A stretch of 64,000 nt of DNA. Source: Frigoribacterium sp. ACAM 257. GTDB taxonomy: Bacteria > Actinomycetota > Actinomycetes > Actinomycetales > Microbacteriaceae. The translations under genes and the position numbers were made by a program. Within the stretch, counting starts at the first letter, position 1, and each line of letters begins with the position of its first letter. The notes under the pieces are model-generated. The model searched no databases, had not been told where the DNA came from, and saw only the letters and a program-made list of their open reading frames with translations. The stretch covers positions 1,302,001-1,366,000 of the forward strand of contig NZ_VOLO01000001.1 in the NCBI RefSeq assembly GCF_007954365.1, read 5' to 3'. Positions 17,194 to 25,248 of the stretch are shown one piece after another.

Positions 17194-17549
17194 GAGGCGC
17201 TCCCGTCGCGACCTCGGGCCTGTTCGCGCTCACGCAGGCGGCGCAGGAGGTGCGCCTCCGCAGCGATGCCGCCCTCCGCCTCCTCGTCGCCGGCCCGGTC
17301 GTGCAGCCGGTCCCCGCCGTGGACGCTGGTCCTCACGGCACTCCTCGGGGCGCTGATCCGTTCCGTGCCGGATCGCTCCGTGCCGATCCGTTCCGTGCCG
17401 GACCGATGTGCGGCGGTCCGTTCCGTACCGGATCGCTCTGCGCCGATCCGTCCCGTACCGAATCGCTCCGCAACACTCCGTTCCGTACCGGATCGCTCCG
17501 TGCCGCGCGTCCCCGCCACAGCCCTCCTGGTCACGTCCTCGTTCCTCAC
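17190..17549 (-). CDS. Small operon ORF with ten-residue GTER-type repeats
   Basis: The 119-aa ORF is joined to both neighbours by 4-nt GTGA overlaps: its GTG overlaps the ABC ATPase stop, and its TGA overlaps the hydrolase GTG. This supports real translation. Residues about 16-65 are five 10-aa repeats of the type GTERIGTERS, encoded by a 30-bp DNA repeat. The C-terminal 55 residues (HDRAGDEEAEGGIAAEAHLL, then RRLREREQARG) look like a charged helix. I do not recognise a family. The repeat DNA may have inserted into or replaced part of an older gene. Confidence 0.5.
   Translation of the reverse strand: MRNEDVTRRAVAGTRGTERSGTERSVAERFGTGRIGAERSGTERTAAHRSGTERIGTERSGTERISAPRSAVRTSVHGGDRLHDRAGDEEAEGGIAAEAHLLRRLREREQARGRDGSAS
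17355..17504. repeat. 30-bp tandem repeat, five degenerate units
   Basis: Five consecutive 30-bp units based on GATCCGTTCCGTRCCGGATC plus GCTCCGTGCC. Each unit contains the small palindrome GATCCG-N8-CGGATC. The array lies inside the 119-aa ORF. Confidence 0.85.
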
Positions 17550-19861
17550 ATCGCCTCCCAGCGCTTGATCCGGTGTCCGTTCCCGTGATCGTCCCAGCCG
17601 TCGGCGTCGCGCCAGCGCGGGCGGCCGTCGCCGACGCTCGGCAGCTCGGTGGTGCCCGGGTCGAGCGTCGCGTCGAGCAGCGTCCGCGTGTACGGATGGG
17701 TCGGGCCGGAGAAGACGGCGTCGGCCGGGCCGACCTCCACGATCTGTCCGCCGGTCATGACGGCGACGCGGTCGGCCACCCCGCGCACGACGGCGAGGTC
17801 GTGGCTGATGAAGAGGCAGCTCAGCCCCTTCTCGTCGCGGAGCCCCGTCAGCAGGTCGAGCACCCCCGCCTGCACCCGCACGTCGAGCGCGGTCGTGATC
17901 TCGTCGGCGATGATCAGCTCGGGGCCGGCGGCGAGCGCGCGGGCGATGCCGACGCGCTGGCGCTGTCCGCCCGAGAGCTGGGCCGGCAGGCGTGCGGCGA
18001 AGTCCGGCGAGAGCCCGACCTCGACCAGCAGCTCGGCGACGCGATCAGCCCGTGCGGAGCCCGTCAGCCCCGTGAACAACGTCAGCGGCCGGGCGATCGC
18101 GGCGCCGACGGTGCGGCGGGGGTTGAGCGACGTGTCCGCGTTCTGGAACACCAGCTGCACCGACCGCCGCAGCTCGGCCGTGCGACGGGCGACGGGCTGA
18201 GTGAGGTCGCCCTCGACGCCGTCCGCGCCGCGGAACGTGAACGACCCCGACTCCGCCGGGATCAGCCCCGCCATCGCCGTCGCGAGCGTCGACTTGCCGG
18301 AGCCCGACTCCCCCACCACGGCCAGCGTCTCCCGCCGGCCGATCTCGAGCGACACACGGTCGACGGCTGCGGGCAGCCCGCGTCCGTACCGCACGACGAG
18401 CTCGCGTGCGACGACGACCGCCTCCGCCTGCGCGCTGGGCGCTGCTGTCTCGCTGCCGGTGGCGTGCCCAGAGCTGTCAGCGCGACCCGCACCTGCCGCG
18501 AACCCCGGAGTGGACGATGCACCCCGCAACGACGGGGTGTTCGGTCCACTCGAGGGTGCATCGCCGCCGGGAACGCTGGTCCCCCGCACCGCACCTGGAG
18601 CGTGCCCGGTCCCGTCAACGCGACCCGAACCTCCTTCGTGCCCCGTTCCGGACAACGTGCCGCGCTGTGCCGCGTCACCGTGTCCGGAACGCGTCAGGTC
18701 ACTCGCAGCACCTTCAGCGCCCGCAGCGCCCGCAGCGCCCGCAGCGCCCGCAGCACCAGCAGCACCAGCAACGCCAGCAGCGCCAGCAGCGCCAGCAGCG
18801 CCAGCGGCAGACTCACCCGCAGGAGGCGCGGCGCCGTCCCCGGCACCGCCCACCACGCGACTCACCCGCGCCAAGAACCGCGTTCCGAACGATGAACCGC
18901 GTTTTGTCCCGGTCCTTGGTTCGGAACCCTGTTCATGGTGGTCATTAGCGTCAGCGCCAGACCCGCCGGCGCCGCCGCCGACGCGCGGGATGCTCGCGAG
19001 CAGCTCCCGCGTGTAAGCATCGCGCGGGTCGGCGAACAGGTCCGCGGTCGCCCGGTGCTCGACGACGACCCCGTCGCGCATGACGGCGATCTCGTCGGCC
19101 ATGCTCGAGACGACGCCGAGGTCGTGGCTCACGAGCAGGATCGCCATGTCGAGCTCGACGGCGAGGTCGCGGATCAGCTCGAGCACGGCCGACTGCGTGA
19201 CGACGTCGAGCGCGGTCGTCGGCTCGTCGAGCACGAGCAGCATGGGACGCGCCGCGACGGCCATCGCGATCGCGATGCGCTGCTGCTGCCCTCCGGAGAG
19301 CTGGTGCGGATACCGCCGCACGATCCCCTGGGGGTCGGGCAGCCGCACGTGCCGGACGAGCTCGAGCACCCGCTCGTGCCCGCCGGGCAGTCCGTGGCTC
19401 TCGAGCGCCTCGCGCAACTGTCGGCCGACGCGCATCGACGGAGTCAGCGCCTGTCCGGCGTTCTGGGCGACGAGTGCTGCCGTGCCGCCGCGCAGTGCAC
19501 GCCGGGCCCGCTCGTCGAGCGCGAAGACGTCTGAACCGGCCACGGTGACGCTGCCGCCGACGATCCGCGAGCCCCGCCGGAGGTGCGCCAGCAGCGTCCG
19601 AGCCACCGTCGACTTGCCGCTGCCGCTCTCGCCGACGAGGCCGAGTGCGCGGCCGGCGGCGATGTCGAAGCTGACGCCGCGCACCACGGGCACCTCGCGT
19701 CGCCCGGCCGAGTACGAGATCGAGAGGTCGTCGACACGGACGACGAGGTCGCGGGCGGTCTCGCCGACCGCACCCGCGCCTCCTCGTGTCGCGCCTGCAG
19801 CAGCACCAGGAGCCGAACCGAAGGAGGCGCCCCCAGGCTGGCCGAGATCACGAGCGCTCAT
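17546..19861 (-). CDS. Dual ABC transporter ATP-binding protein (DppD-DppF type fusion)
   Basis: This 771-aa protein contains two complete oligopeptide-type ATPases. Domain 1 (about residues 35-300) has Walker A GESGSGKST, signature LSGGQQQR and Walker B MLLVLDEPTTALDV. Domain 2 (about 485-740) has GESGSGKST, LSGGQRQR and LIIADEITTALDV; its Walker B Glu is present (DE) and Ile replaces the usual Pro. They energise import through the two permeases upstream. The linker of about 180 residues is Gly/Ala-rich and contains three 56-bp palindromic elements in frame (18502-18557, 18640-18695, 18877-18932). The ATG overlaps the permease stop by one base. Fused DppDF ATPases are common in actinobacteria; a linker carrying such elements is not. 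Confidence 0.92.
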   Translation of the reverse strand: MSARDLGQPGGASFGSAPGAAAGATRGGAGAVGETARDLVVRVDDLSISYSAGRREVPVVRGVSFDIAAGRALGLVGESGSGKSTVARTLLAHLRRGSRIVGGSVTVAGSDVFALDERARRALRGGTAALVAQNAGQALTPSMRVGRQLREALESHGLPGGHERVLELVRHVRLPDPQGIVRRYPHQLSGGQQQRIAIAMAVAARPMLLVLDEPTTALDVVTQSAVLELIRDLAVELDMAILLVSHDLGVVSSMADEIAVMRDGVVVEHRATADLFADPRDAYTRELLASIPRVGGGAGGSGADANDHHEQGSEPRTGTKRGSSFGTRFLARVSRVVGGAGDGAAPPAGESAAGAAGAAGAAGVAGAAGAAGAAGAAGAAGAEGAASDLTRSGHGDAAQRGTLSGTGHEGGSGRVDGTGHAPGAVRGTSVPGGDAPSSGPNTPSLRGASSTPGFAAGAGRADSSGHATGSETAAPSAQAEAVVVARELVVRYGRGLPAAVDRVSLEIGRRETLAVVGESGSGKSTLATAMAGLIPAESGSFTFRGADGVEGDLTQPVARRTAELRRSVQLVFQNADTSLNPRRTVGAAIARPLTLFTGLTGSARADRVAELLVEVGLSPDFAARLPAQLSGGQRQRVGIARALAAGPELIIADEITTALDVRVQAGVLDLLTGLRDEKGLSCLFISHDLAVVRGVADRVAVMTGGQIVEVGPADAVFSGPTHPYTRTLLDATLDPGTTELPSVGDGRPRWRDADGWDDHGNGHRIKRWEAM
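18502..18557. repeat. Palindromic element inside the ABC ATPase linker (AGTGGACGATGCACCCCG type)
   Basis: The core AGTGGACGATGCACCCCG pairs imperfectly with the downstream arm, and ACCC/GGGT ends give 56 bp. It is nearly the same sequence as the intergenic element at 47450-47509, 29 kb away. It is read in frame as part of the protein linker. Confidence 0.85.
18640..18695. repeat. Palindromic element inside the ABC ATPase linker (GCCCCGTTCCGGACA type)
   Basis: GTTCCGGACA/TGTCCGGAAC arms and GCCCC/GCGTC ends span 56 bp. Its reverse complement shares CACAGCGCGGCA and both ends with the intergenic element at 45784-45839. Confidence 0.85.
18877..18932. repeat. Palindromic element inside the ABC ATPase linker (ACCGCGTTCCGAAC type)
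   Basis: GAACCGCGTTCCGAAC pairs with GTTCGGAACCCTGTTC with three mismatches (full extent 18875-18934). It is related to the element at 47564-47625, which forms the end of the MATE gene. Confidence 0.75.
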
Positions 19862-20838
19862 CAGATCGCCCCCTTCTGTGCCCGGTCCACGCCGAGCGTC
19901 TTGCTGAGTCCGTCGGCGCTGAGGTTGAGGCCGATCACGAGGGTGGCGAGCGCGACGACGGGGGCGAGGGTCCCGAGCGGCACGACGGTGAGGGCGGTGC
20001 GGTTCTCCTGCACCATGAGCCCCCAGTCGGGAGTCGGCGGGTTCGCGCCGAACCCCAGGAACGACAGCGTCGAGATCAGCAGCACGATCCAGGAGGCGCG
20101 CATCGCGAACTCGACGAGCACCACGTCGGTGACGTTCGGCAGGATCTCGCGGAACACGATGCTGAGCGCTCCCTCGCCGCGGGCGCGGGCGGCGGTGACG
20201 TAGTCCTGGGTGATGACGGTGCGGGCGGCGCCGCGGACGACGCGCGTCACGGCCGGTGCGTACACGACGGTGACGGCGAGCACGATGACCCACAGCCCCG
20301 AGTCGAACACGGTCACGACGACGAGCAGCGCGAGGATCGACGGCACGCTGAGCAGCGCGTCCACGATGCGCATGACGACCTCGTCGAACCAGTTGTCGGC
20401 GTAGGCGGTGACGCAGCCGAGCACCGTGCCGATGCCGACGGCGATCGTCGTCGCGAGGAACGTCACGAGCAGCGCGTACTGGCCGCCGTGCAGGGTGCGC
20501 GAGAGGATGTCGCGGCCGTACTGGTCGGTGCCGAGCCAGTGCGACCAGCTCGCGCCGCTGAGTGCTGCGGTGGAGTCGGTCATGACGGGATCGTGTCCCG
20601 AGATCAGCGGGGCGAGCACGGCGAGCAGCACGTGCAGCGCGATGAGTCCCAGCCCGATGCCGAGGGCCGAGGAGGCGCTGATGCTGCTGCCGAGACCGGT
20701 CCAGACCGAGCGCAGCCGCGTCGCGATCGGGGCTGATCCGTGACGAGACGGATCACCGCCGGGACCCGATCCGTCGCGTGACGGATCAGCCCCAGGAGCA
20801 ACAGCCCCGGAGGCAGGAGGAGGCGTGATCGTGCTCAT
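19861..20838 (-). CDS. Oligopeptide-type ABC transporter permease (DppC/OppC family)
   Basis: The 325-aa inner-membrane permease has an OppC-type loop (HWLGTDQYGRDILSRTLHGGQ, about residue 95), five to six membrane segments and the ATPase-contact (EAA) loop DYVTAARARGEGALSIVFREILPNV. The first 40 residues are a Pro/Gly/Ser linker containing two DPSRDGSGPGG-like repeats. These repeats are encoded by a double palindrome. The ATG overlaps the preceding permease stop (ATGA). Confidence 0.92.
   Translation of the reverse strand: MSTITPPPASGAVAPGADPSRDGSGPGGDPSRHGSAPIATRLRSVWTGLGSSISASSALGIGLGLIALHVLLAVLAPLISGHDPVMTDSTAALSGASWSHWLGTDQYGRDILSRTLHGGQYALLVTFLATTIAVGIGTVLGCVTAYADNWFDEVVMRIVDALLSVPSILALLVVVTVFDSGLWVIVLAVTVVYAPAVTRVVRGAARTVITQDYVTAARARGEGALSIVFREILPNVTDVVLVEFAMRASWIVLLISTLSFLGFGANPPTPDWGLMVQENRTALTVVPLGTLAPVVALATLVIGLNLSADGLSKTLGVDRAQKGAI
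20729..20793. repeat. Double palindrome (GATCCGT/ACGGATC) in the permease N terminus
   Basis: Perfect 13-bp outer arms GGGGCTGATCCGT/ACGGATCAGCCCC enclose two GATCCGT-N6-ACGGATC units. The unit GATCCGT-N6-ACGGATC also occurs at 43666-43689 on the stop codon of another ABC gene. Confidence 0.8.
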
Positions 20839-21932
20839 GAGCGGGCCTTCCGTCGGGTGCGCAGCCGCGGGTCGAGCGCGAGGGCGATCAGGTCGGCCGC
20901 GAGGTTGCAGACGACGTAGACGAGCGCGCTGACGACGGCGATCGCCTGGATGGTGGGCAGGTCGCGGTTGAAGACCGACTCGAGCATGAGCTTGCCCATG
21001 CCCGGGTAGTTGAAGACGTTCTCGACGACGACGACTCCCCCGAGCAGCCACGCCACGTTGAGGGCGACGACGTTGAGGGTCGGCAGCAGGGCGCTCGGCA
21101 CGGCGTGGCGCCAGACGACCTGGCGGGTCGAGAGGCCCTTGAGCTCGGCGGTGGTGACGAACTCCGACGCCATCACGTCGATGGTCGACGAGCGCGCCGT
21201 CCGGACGATGTACGCCGCCATGGCGAGGGTCAGCACGATGGCGGGCAGCCACACGCTCGGCAGCAGCTCCGTCACGGTGGCGCTGTCGCCGCGCAGCACG
21301 ACGGCCGGGAAGATCGGGATGGCGACCGCGAACAACAGCACGAGGATCGTCGCGACCATGAACTCCGGCACGCTCATCACGACCAGGCTGATCAGCGAGA
21401 TGGTGTGGTCGCTCGGGCGGCCGCGGCGCACGCCCGCGACGACGCCGAGCGTCAGCGATAGGGTGACGCCGACGAGCAGGGCCGGCACGGCGATCAACAT
21501 GCTGTTGCGGAACGCGACGAGCAGGTCGGGCCCGACCGGGGCACCGCTGACCAGCGAGATGCCGAAGTCGCCATGGCTGGCGCCGACGAGCCACTGGCCG
21601 TAGCGGGCCCAGACGTTCTGGTCGAGTCCGAGCGTCTCGCGCAGGGCGGCGACCGCGTCGGGCGTCGCGTCCTGGCCGAGCAGCTGCTGCGCGACGTCGC
21701 CGGGCAGCGCCTGCACCGCGAAGAACACGAAGAAGGAGGCGAGCAGCACGGTGAGCAGGGCGGTGCCGACCCGGCGCAGCACGAGCAGGGCGGTCGTGGC
21801 GGCCGCGCTGCCGGGTCGGGAGCCTCCTCGTGGCGAGGGGGCGCCTCCTCGGTTCTGCTTCTCGGCGTCCGTCGACGGACGCGGCTGACCCGGCTGCGGC
21901 TGACCCGGCGGGCTGGTGATCTCGGTGCTCAT
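20835..21932 (-). CDS. Oligopeptide-type ABC transporter permease (DppB/OppB family)
   Basis: The 365-aa permease has an N-terminal disordered stretch of about 50 residues, helix 1 (VGTALLTVLLASFFVFFAVQALPGD), the OppB-type loop RETLGLDQNVWARYGQWL and the EAA loop SEFVTTAELKGLSTRQVVWRHAVPSAL. The end VFNYPGMGKLMLESVFNRDLP is also typical. It pairs with the DppC-type permease to form the channel. The start overlaps the binding-protein stop (ATGA). Confidence 0.92.
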   Translation of the reverse strand: MSTEITSPPGQPQPGQPRPSTDAEKQNRGGAPSPRGGSRPGSAAATTALLVLRRVGTALLTVLLASFFVFFAVQALPGDVAQQLLGQDATPDAVAALRETLGLDQNVWARYGQWLVGASHGDFGISLVSGAPVGPDLLVAFRNSMLIAVPALLVGVTLSLTLGVVAGVRRGRPSDHTISLISLVVMSVPEFMVATILVLLFAVAIPIFPAVVLRGDSATVTELLPSVWLPAIVLTLAMAAYIVRTARSSTIDVMASEFVTTAELKGLSTRQVVWRHAVPSALLPTLNVVALNVAWLLGGVVVVENVFNYPGMGKLMLESVFNRDLPTIQAIAVVSALVYVVCNLAADLIALALDPRLRTRRKARS

Positions 21933-23533
21933 GCGCGCAGTCCGATCTGGAGGTAGTCGAACTCGAAGCCGTACTCGCGGTAGTTGACGACGTTCCGGCC
22001 GAGGCCGACAAGCCGGTCGCCGAACATCGGGGTCATGTCCGCGGAGTCCTCGACGATGACGCGCTGGGCGTCCTGGTAGAGCATCCGGCGACGGTCGTCG
22101 TTCATCTCGGCGCGAGCGGAGTCGAGCAGCCCGTCGAAGGTCGGGTTCGACCAGGCGCTCTCGTTGTACGACGAGCCGGTGCGGAAGATCTGGTTCAGCA
22201 GCTGGTCGATCGGGCGGCCGGTGAACCAGTAGCTGACCATCAACGGCTTCTGCATCCAGATCTGTGTGTAGTACGAGTCCGAGGAGGCGTTGCGCACGAC
22301 GAGATCGATGCCCGCCTCCTTCACCTGGTCGCGGTACGCGACGGCCATCGGGGTGAAGACCGACTCGTAGCTGGACGTGTAGATCTCGGTGCGGAACCCT
22401 TCGCGACCGGCCTGCTTGAGCAGTGCCCGGGCCTTGTCGGGGTCGTGCTGGCGCTGCTCGTCGAGCCAGACCGCCTGGGTGGGAGGCACGGGGTTGTCCC
22501 ACCCCGGCGAGCCGGTGCCCTGCAGGGCGGTGTCGACGATGGCCTGGGGGTCGTAGGCGAACTTCATGGCCTGGCGGACCAGCGGGTCGCTGAACTCGGC
22601 GGAGGTGTACAGCATCGGGATCGTGTACCACTGCGCGTTGGCGGAGCGGGCGACGGTGGAGGTGCTCGAGGCGCTGACGACCTGGGCGGTGGCGAAGTCG
22701 AGGTTGGTCTGCGAGATGAGGTCGATCTGGCCGGCGAGCAGGGCGTTGACGCGGGCCGTCGTGTCCTGGATCGAGTAGAAGTCGATCCCGTCGAGCACCG
22801 GACGTCCGGCGAAGTGGTCCTCGAACGCCTCGATGCTGCCCGTCCCCGCAGGCTCGAAGCTGCTCAGCTTGAACGGCCCCGTGCCGATGCCGGTCGTGCC
22901 GATCCCGTTCGGGTCGCCGGCCTCGGCGCTGCCCTCGGGGACGATGTAGCACTGGTACGCCGTCAGCAGCGAGGGGAACTCGGCGTTGGCCGTCAGCAGC
23001 TCGAAGCGGAGGGTGAGCGGGTCGGGGGCGCTCATGCTGCCCGGGCCGATCATGGCGGCGAGCACCTCGCCCTGGGGCGAGCCGGTGTCGGGGTCGAGGA
23101 TGTGCTCGATCGAGTAGATGGCGTCGGCGGCGGTGAAGCGGCGTCCGTCGTGGAACGTGACGCCCTGGCGCAGGCGGAAGGTCCAGGTGACGCCGTCGGG
23201 GGTGGCGGACCACTCCTCGGCGAGGTCGGGCACGGTGACGCCCTGTTCGTCGAGCTTGACGAGGCGGTTGTAGAGGGCGCCGAGGTACTCGTAGGCCGAG
23301 AGGGAGCTGGCCGAGTCGAGGGTCTCCGCGGCGGAGGCGGCGGGTCGCGCGATGCGCAGGCGTCCGCCGCTCTTCGCTGTGCCGGTGGCAGCGGCCTCGG
23401 GGATGGTCGGGTTGCTCCGTGCCGGCGTGCAGCCCGACAGGGTGAGCAGGCCGAGCCCGGCGAGCCCGGCGGCGCCGGCCAGCACGGTGCGCCGGCTCAG
23501 GCCGGATCGGTGTTCAGGGACGATCGGTGTCAT
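21929..23533 (-). CDS. ABC transporter substrate-binding lipoprotein (SBP family 5, DppA/OppA type)
   Basis: The 534-aa secreted lipoprotein has the signal RRTVLAGAAGLAGLGLLTLSGC with lipobox LSGC (Cys near residue 35), then the family 5 fold: LRIARPAASAAETLDS, LVKLDEQGVTVPDLAEEW, VTFHDGRRFTAADAIYSIEHIL and LLKQAGREGFRTEIYTS. It captures a peptide-like or other amphiphilic ligand outside the cell. First gene of a seven-gene operon (binding protein, DppB, DppC, DppDF, 119-aa ORF, hydrolase, TetR) with overlapping start and stop codons at every joint. Confidence 0.93.
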   Translation of the reverse strand: MTPIVPEHRSGLSRRTVLAGAAGLAGLGLLTLSGCTPARSNPTIPEAAATGTAKSGGRLRIARPAASAAETLDSASSLSAYEYLGALYNRLVKLDEQGVTVPDLAEEWSATPDGVTWTFRLRQGVTFHDGRRFTAADAIYSIEHILDPDTGSPQGEVLAAMIGPGSMSAPDPLTLRFELLTANAEFPSLLTAYQCYIVPEGSAEAGDPNGIGTTGIGTGPFKLSSFEPAGTGSIEAFEDHFAGRPVLDGIDFYSIQDTTARVNALLAGQIDLISQTNLDFATAQVVSASSTSTVARSANAQWYTIPMLYTSAEFSDPLVRQAMKFAYDPQAIVDTALQGTGSPGWDNPVPPTQAVWLDEQRQHDPDKARALLKQAGREGFRTEIYTSSYESVFTPMAVAYRDQVKEAGIDLVVRNASSDSYYTQIWMQKPLMVSYWFTGRPIDQLLNQIFRTGSSYNESAWSNPTFDGLLDSARAEMNDDRRRMLYQDAQRVIVEDSADMTPMFGDRLVGLGRNVVNYREYGFEFDYLQIGLRA

Positions 23534-23551
23534 GCGGGGATGGCCTTCCGT

Positions 23552-23573
23552 TTATCGTTCCGCTGAACGATAA
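23552..23573. promoter_or_regulatory. Perfect palindrome, candidate TetR operator
   Basis: TTATCGTT-CCGCTG-AACGATAA: two perfect 8-bp arms 18 bp upstream of the binding-protein start. The length and AT-rich arms fit a TetR-family operator overlapping the promoter; the operon ends with a TetR gene. Confidence 0.5.
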
Positions 23574-23779
23574 GGGACTTGCGGCCCTGCCGCGAGGCCG
23601 TCAGACCGTAGGAGGCGCCGCCTGCGTGCGCACTCTGCACCCCGCAATCCCCGCAGCTACGGGCCTTCCGCGGGGCTCGTGCCCTCCCCCTCCCGCCCCC
23701 GAAGCTTCACGCACTCGTTACACGGGCCGCACGTCTGCCCACAAACCATTCCCCCAGCTCGTGGTGGGCACGGTATGGG

Positions 23780-23835
23780 CGAGTGGTCACTATCGGTCAT
23801 TTATGTCCGCTTTAGCGACATGTCTTGACCACTCG
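23780..23835. repeat. 56-bp palindrome, CGAGTGGTC family (copy 7, AT-rich interior)
   Basis: Outer CGAGTGGTCA/TGACCACTCG and an inner ATGTC/GACAT stem. The interior is AT-rich unlike the other copies, and no further copies occur until after the tRNA gene at 42.5 kb. Confidence 0.8.
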
Positions 23836-23873
23836 ACAGCTGTCCTCCCCCGTCCGGGCACTAGGTTCACTGC

Positions 23874-24500
23874 ATGCCCAGGCAGATGGCGGACCCCGCG
23901 TTCCGAGCCGAACAGACAGCGGAAGCGTCGACGGCAGCGCACGTCGCACCGATCAATGCTTTCGTCGATCACATCCGAGATCGGGACGGACGCGGTTGGG
24001 CGCCATACGTCCCGCCCCACCACGGCGGCATCGATGCTCGCGTCGTCAGCATCCTGCGCGACCCCGGCCCCGCAACGCAGGTCGGGATCGGCTCGGGATT
24101 TCTTAGCACCGAGAACGACGACCCGACCGCCGAGCGCATGGCGAGGCTCTTCGACCGTGTCGGTATCGCCTCAAGAGTGGTGCTGCCGTGGAATGCTTAC
24201 CCCTGGTACATCAACGCGGCTCCCAACGCAGCACAGTCGCAGGCCGGGGCCGTGGCCCTCCTCGAACTGCTCGAGTTGACGCCCGGGATGGAAGCCGTCC
24301 TCCTCCAAGGCCGAGACGCTCAGAGGGCTTGGCAGCGTGCGTGTGCGCTGGACCCGAACCTGGGGTCCCGATATTCGGTTCACGCCACGATCCACCCCGG
24401 CCGACAGGCCCTGTTCCACCCCGATCCGGAGGAGCGTCGTCGGCGAATCGCCCACCAGGAGGACACCTTCGAACTCATCGCTGCCGAGCTCAGCGTGTGA
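23874..24500 (+). CDS. Uracil-DNA-glycosylase-superfamily-like protein
   Basis: The 208-aa protein has an order of motifs that recalls the UDG fold: VVSILRDPGPATQVGIGSGFL (like the water-activating loop), NDDPTAERMARLF, VLPWNAYPWYIN (the PWNAxPW segment) and VHATIHPGRQALFH with a conserved His-Pro near the C terminus. It may remove a damaged or modified base, or simply recognise one. It lies at the left edge of the island and is not tightly linked to other genes. The family call rests on these motifs only. Confidence 0.55.
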   Translation: MPRQMADPAFRAEQTAEASTAAHVAPINAFVDHIRDRDGRGWAPYVPPHHGGIDARVVSILRDPGPATQVGIGSGFLSTENDDPTAERMARLFDRVGIASRVVLPWNAYPWYINAAPNAAQSQAGAVALLELLELTPGMEAVLLQGRDAQRAWQRACALDPNLGSRYSVHATIHPGRQALFHPDPEERRRRIAHQEDTFELIAAELSV

Positions 24501-24553
24501 CAGTTCGGCTCAGACCGTTCCGTTAGAGCGCGCCCATCACAGCTGGCCGATGA

Positions 24554-25048
24554 TCAACCCCTCCGATTCGCGAACGGGTAGCTCCCGTGCTCGGCCTTGA
24601 AGGCCTGCAGGTACTGCTGCTCGACCGCCAGCGCAGATTCACCGGGCGTCTCCAACCAGGCAACGAGGAGATCCTGCGACGTCTCGAGCTGCCAGAGCGA
24701 ACGGCCACCCGAGTGATTTGTCGCCTGCCGGCTGAACGCCCCCACCCGACGGTGGAGACCGACCTTGCCTTCTGCCTTTCCGATGTAGACGACCGGCACG
24801 TCCGTCATCCACCTCTCGCGAAGGTGCGCCGACGGATAGGGCGGCCACTTGTCGATGACGTTCGAATCGAGGAACTCGGGTTCTTGGTCCAGTTCATGCA
24901 CCACCACGTAGACCCCGTGCCGACGAGGGAGTTGCGTGCGGTCCATCCCGATCAGCGGCACGAACCCGACGAAGCCGACACGCTCAAGCTCCAGCCGGTT
25001 CCACGCAGCGGGAACCGCAGTGAGGGAAGGCGCCTCCGTCGAGCTCAT
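24554..25048 (-). CDS. GIY-YIG nuclease-like protein
   Basis: The 164-aa protein has GVYVVVHE (about residue 43) followed about 35 residues later by VPVVYIGKAEGKVGLHRRVGAF. This matches the GIY...YIG core with the Arg helix of GIY-YIG nucleases. The C-terminal part SALAVEQQYLQAFKAEHGSYPFANRR supplies the late Glu and Asn region of the fold. I chose the ATG at 25048; an upstream TTG (25114) would add 22 charged residues. It is divergent from the 407-aa coiled-coil gene across 200 bp with a pentanucleotide repeat. Confidence 0.6.
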   Translation of the reverse strand: MSSTEAPSLTAVPAAWNRLELERVGFVGFVPLIGMDRTQLPRRHGVYVVVHELDQEPEFLDSNVIDKWPPYPSAHLRERWMTDVPVVYIGKAEGKVGLHRRVGAFSRQATNHSGGRSLWQLETSQDLLVAWLETPGESALAVEQQYLQAFKAEHGSYPFANRRG

Positions 25049-25158
25049 CGCCCTGTCGCGCTCATGCTCCGAATTGTCGTCGTCCACGCCAGGATCATCG
25101 CATCCGCGGGACAAGGTCGGTACCTGGTGTGCGCTGGATCTGAACTATTGTCAACTCA

Positions 25159-25203
25159 GACCCGACCCGACCCGACCCGACCCGACCCGACCCGACCCAA
25201 CCC
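25159..25203. repeat. Pentanucleotide microsatellite (GACCC)x8 plus one variant unit
   Basis: Eight perfect GACCC units and one AACCC unit in the 5' region of the gene starting at 25249, 46 bp before its ATG. Slippage here could change promoter or leader spacing. Confidence 0.85.
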
Positions 25204-25248
25204 GTGACTACCCGCTCAGGGATCGCACGAGCATGCCTGGAGGAACCC

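Larger units (their letters stand above)
23534..23873. other. Upstream region of the ABC operon; left edge of the accessory region
   Basis: About 340 bp without a credible gene. It contains the perfect 22-bp palindrome at 23552-23573 near the binding-protein start and the AT-richer 56-bp element at 23780-23835. Base composition begins to drop near 23.75 kb. Confidence 0.6.
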
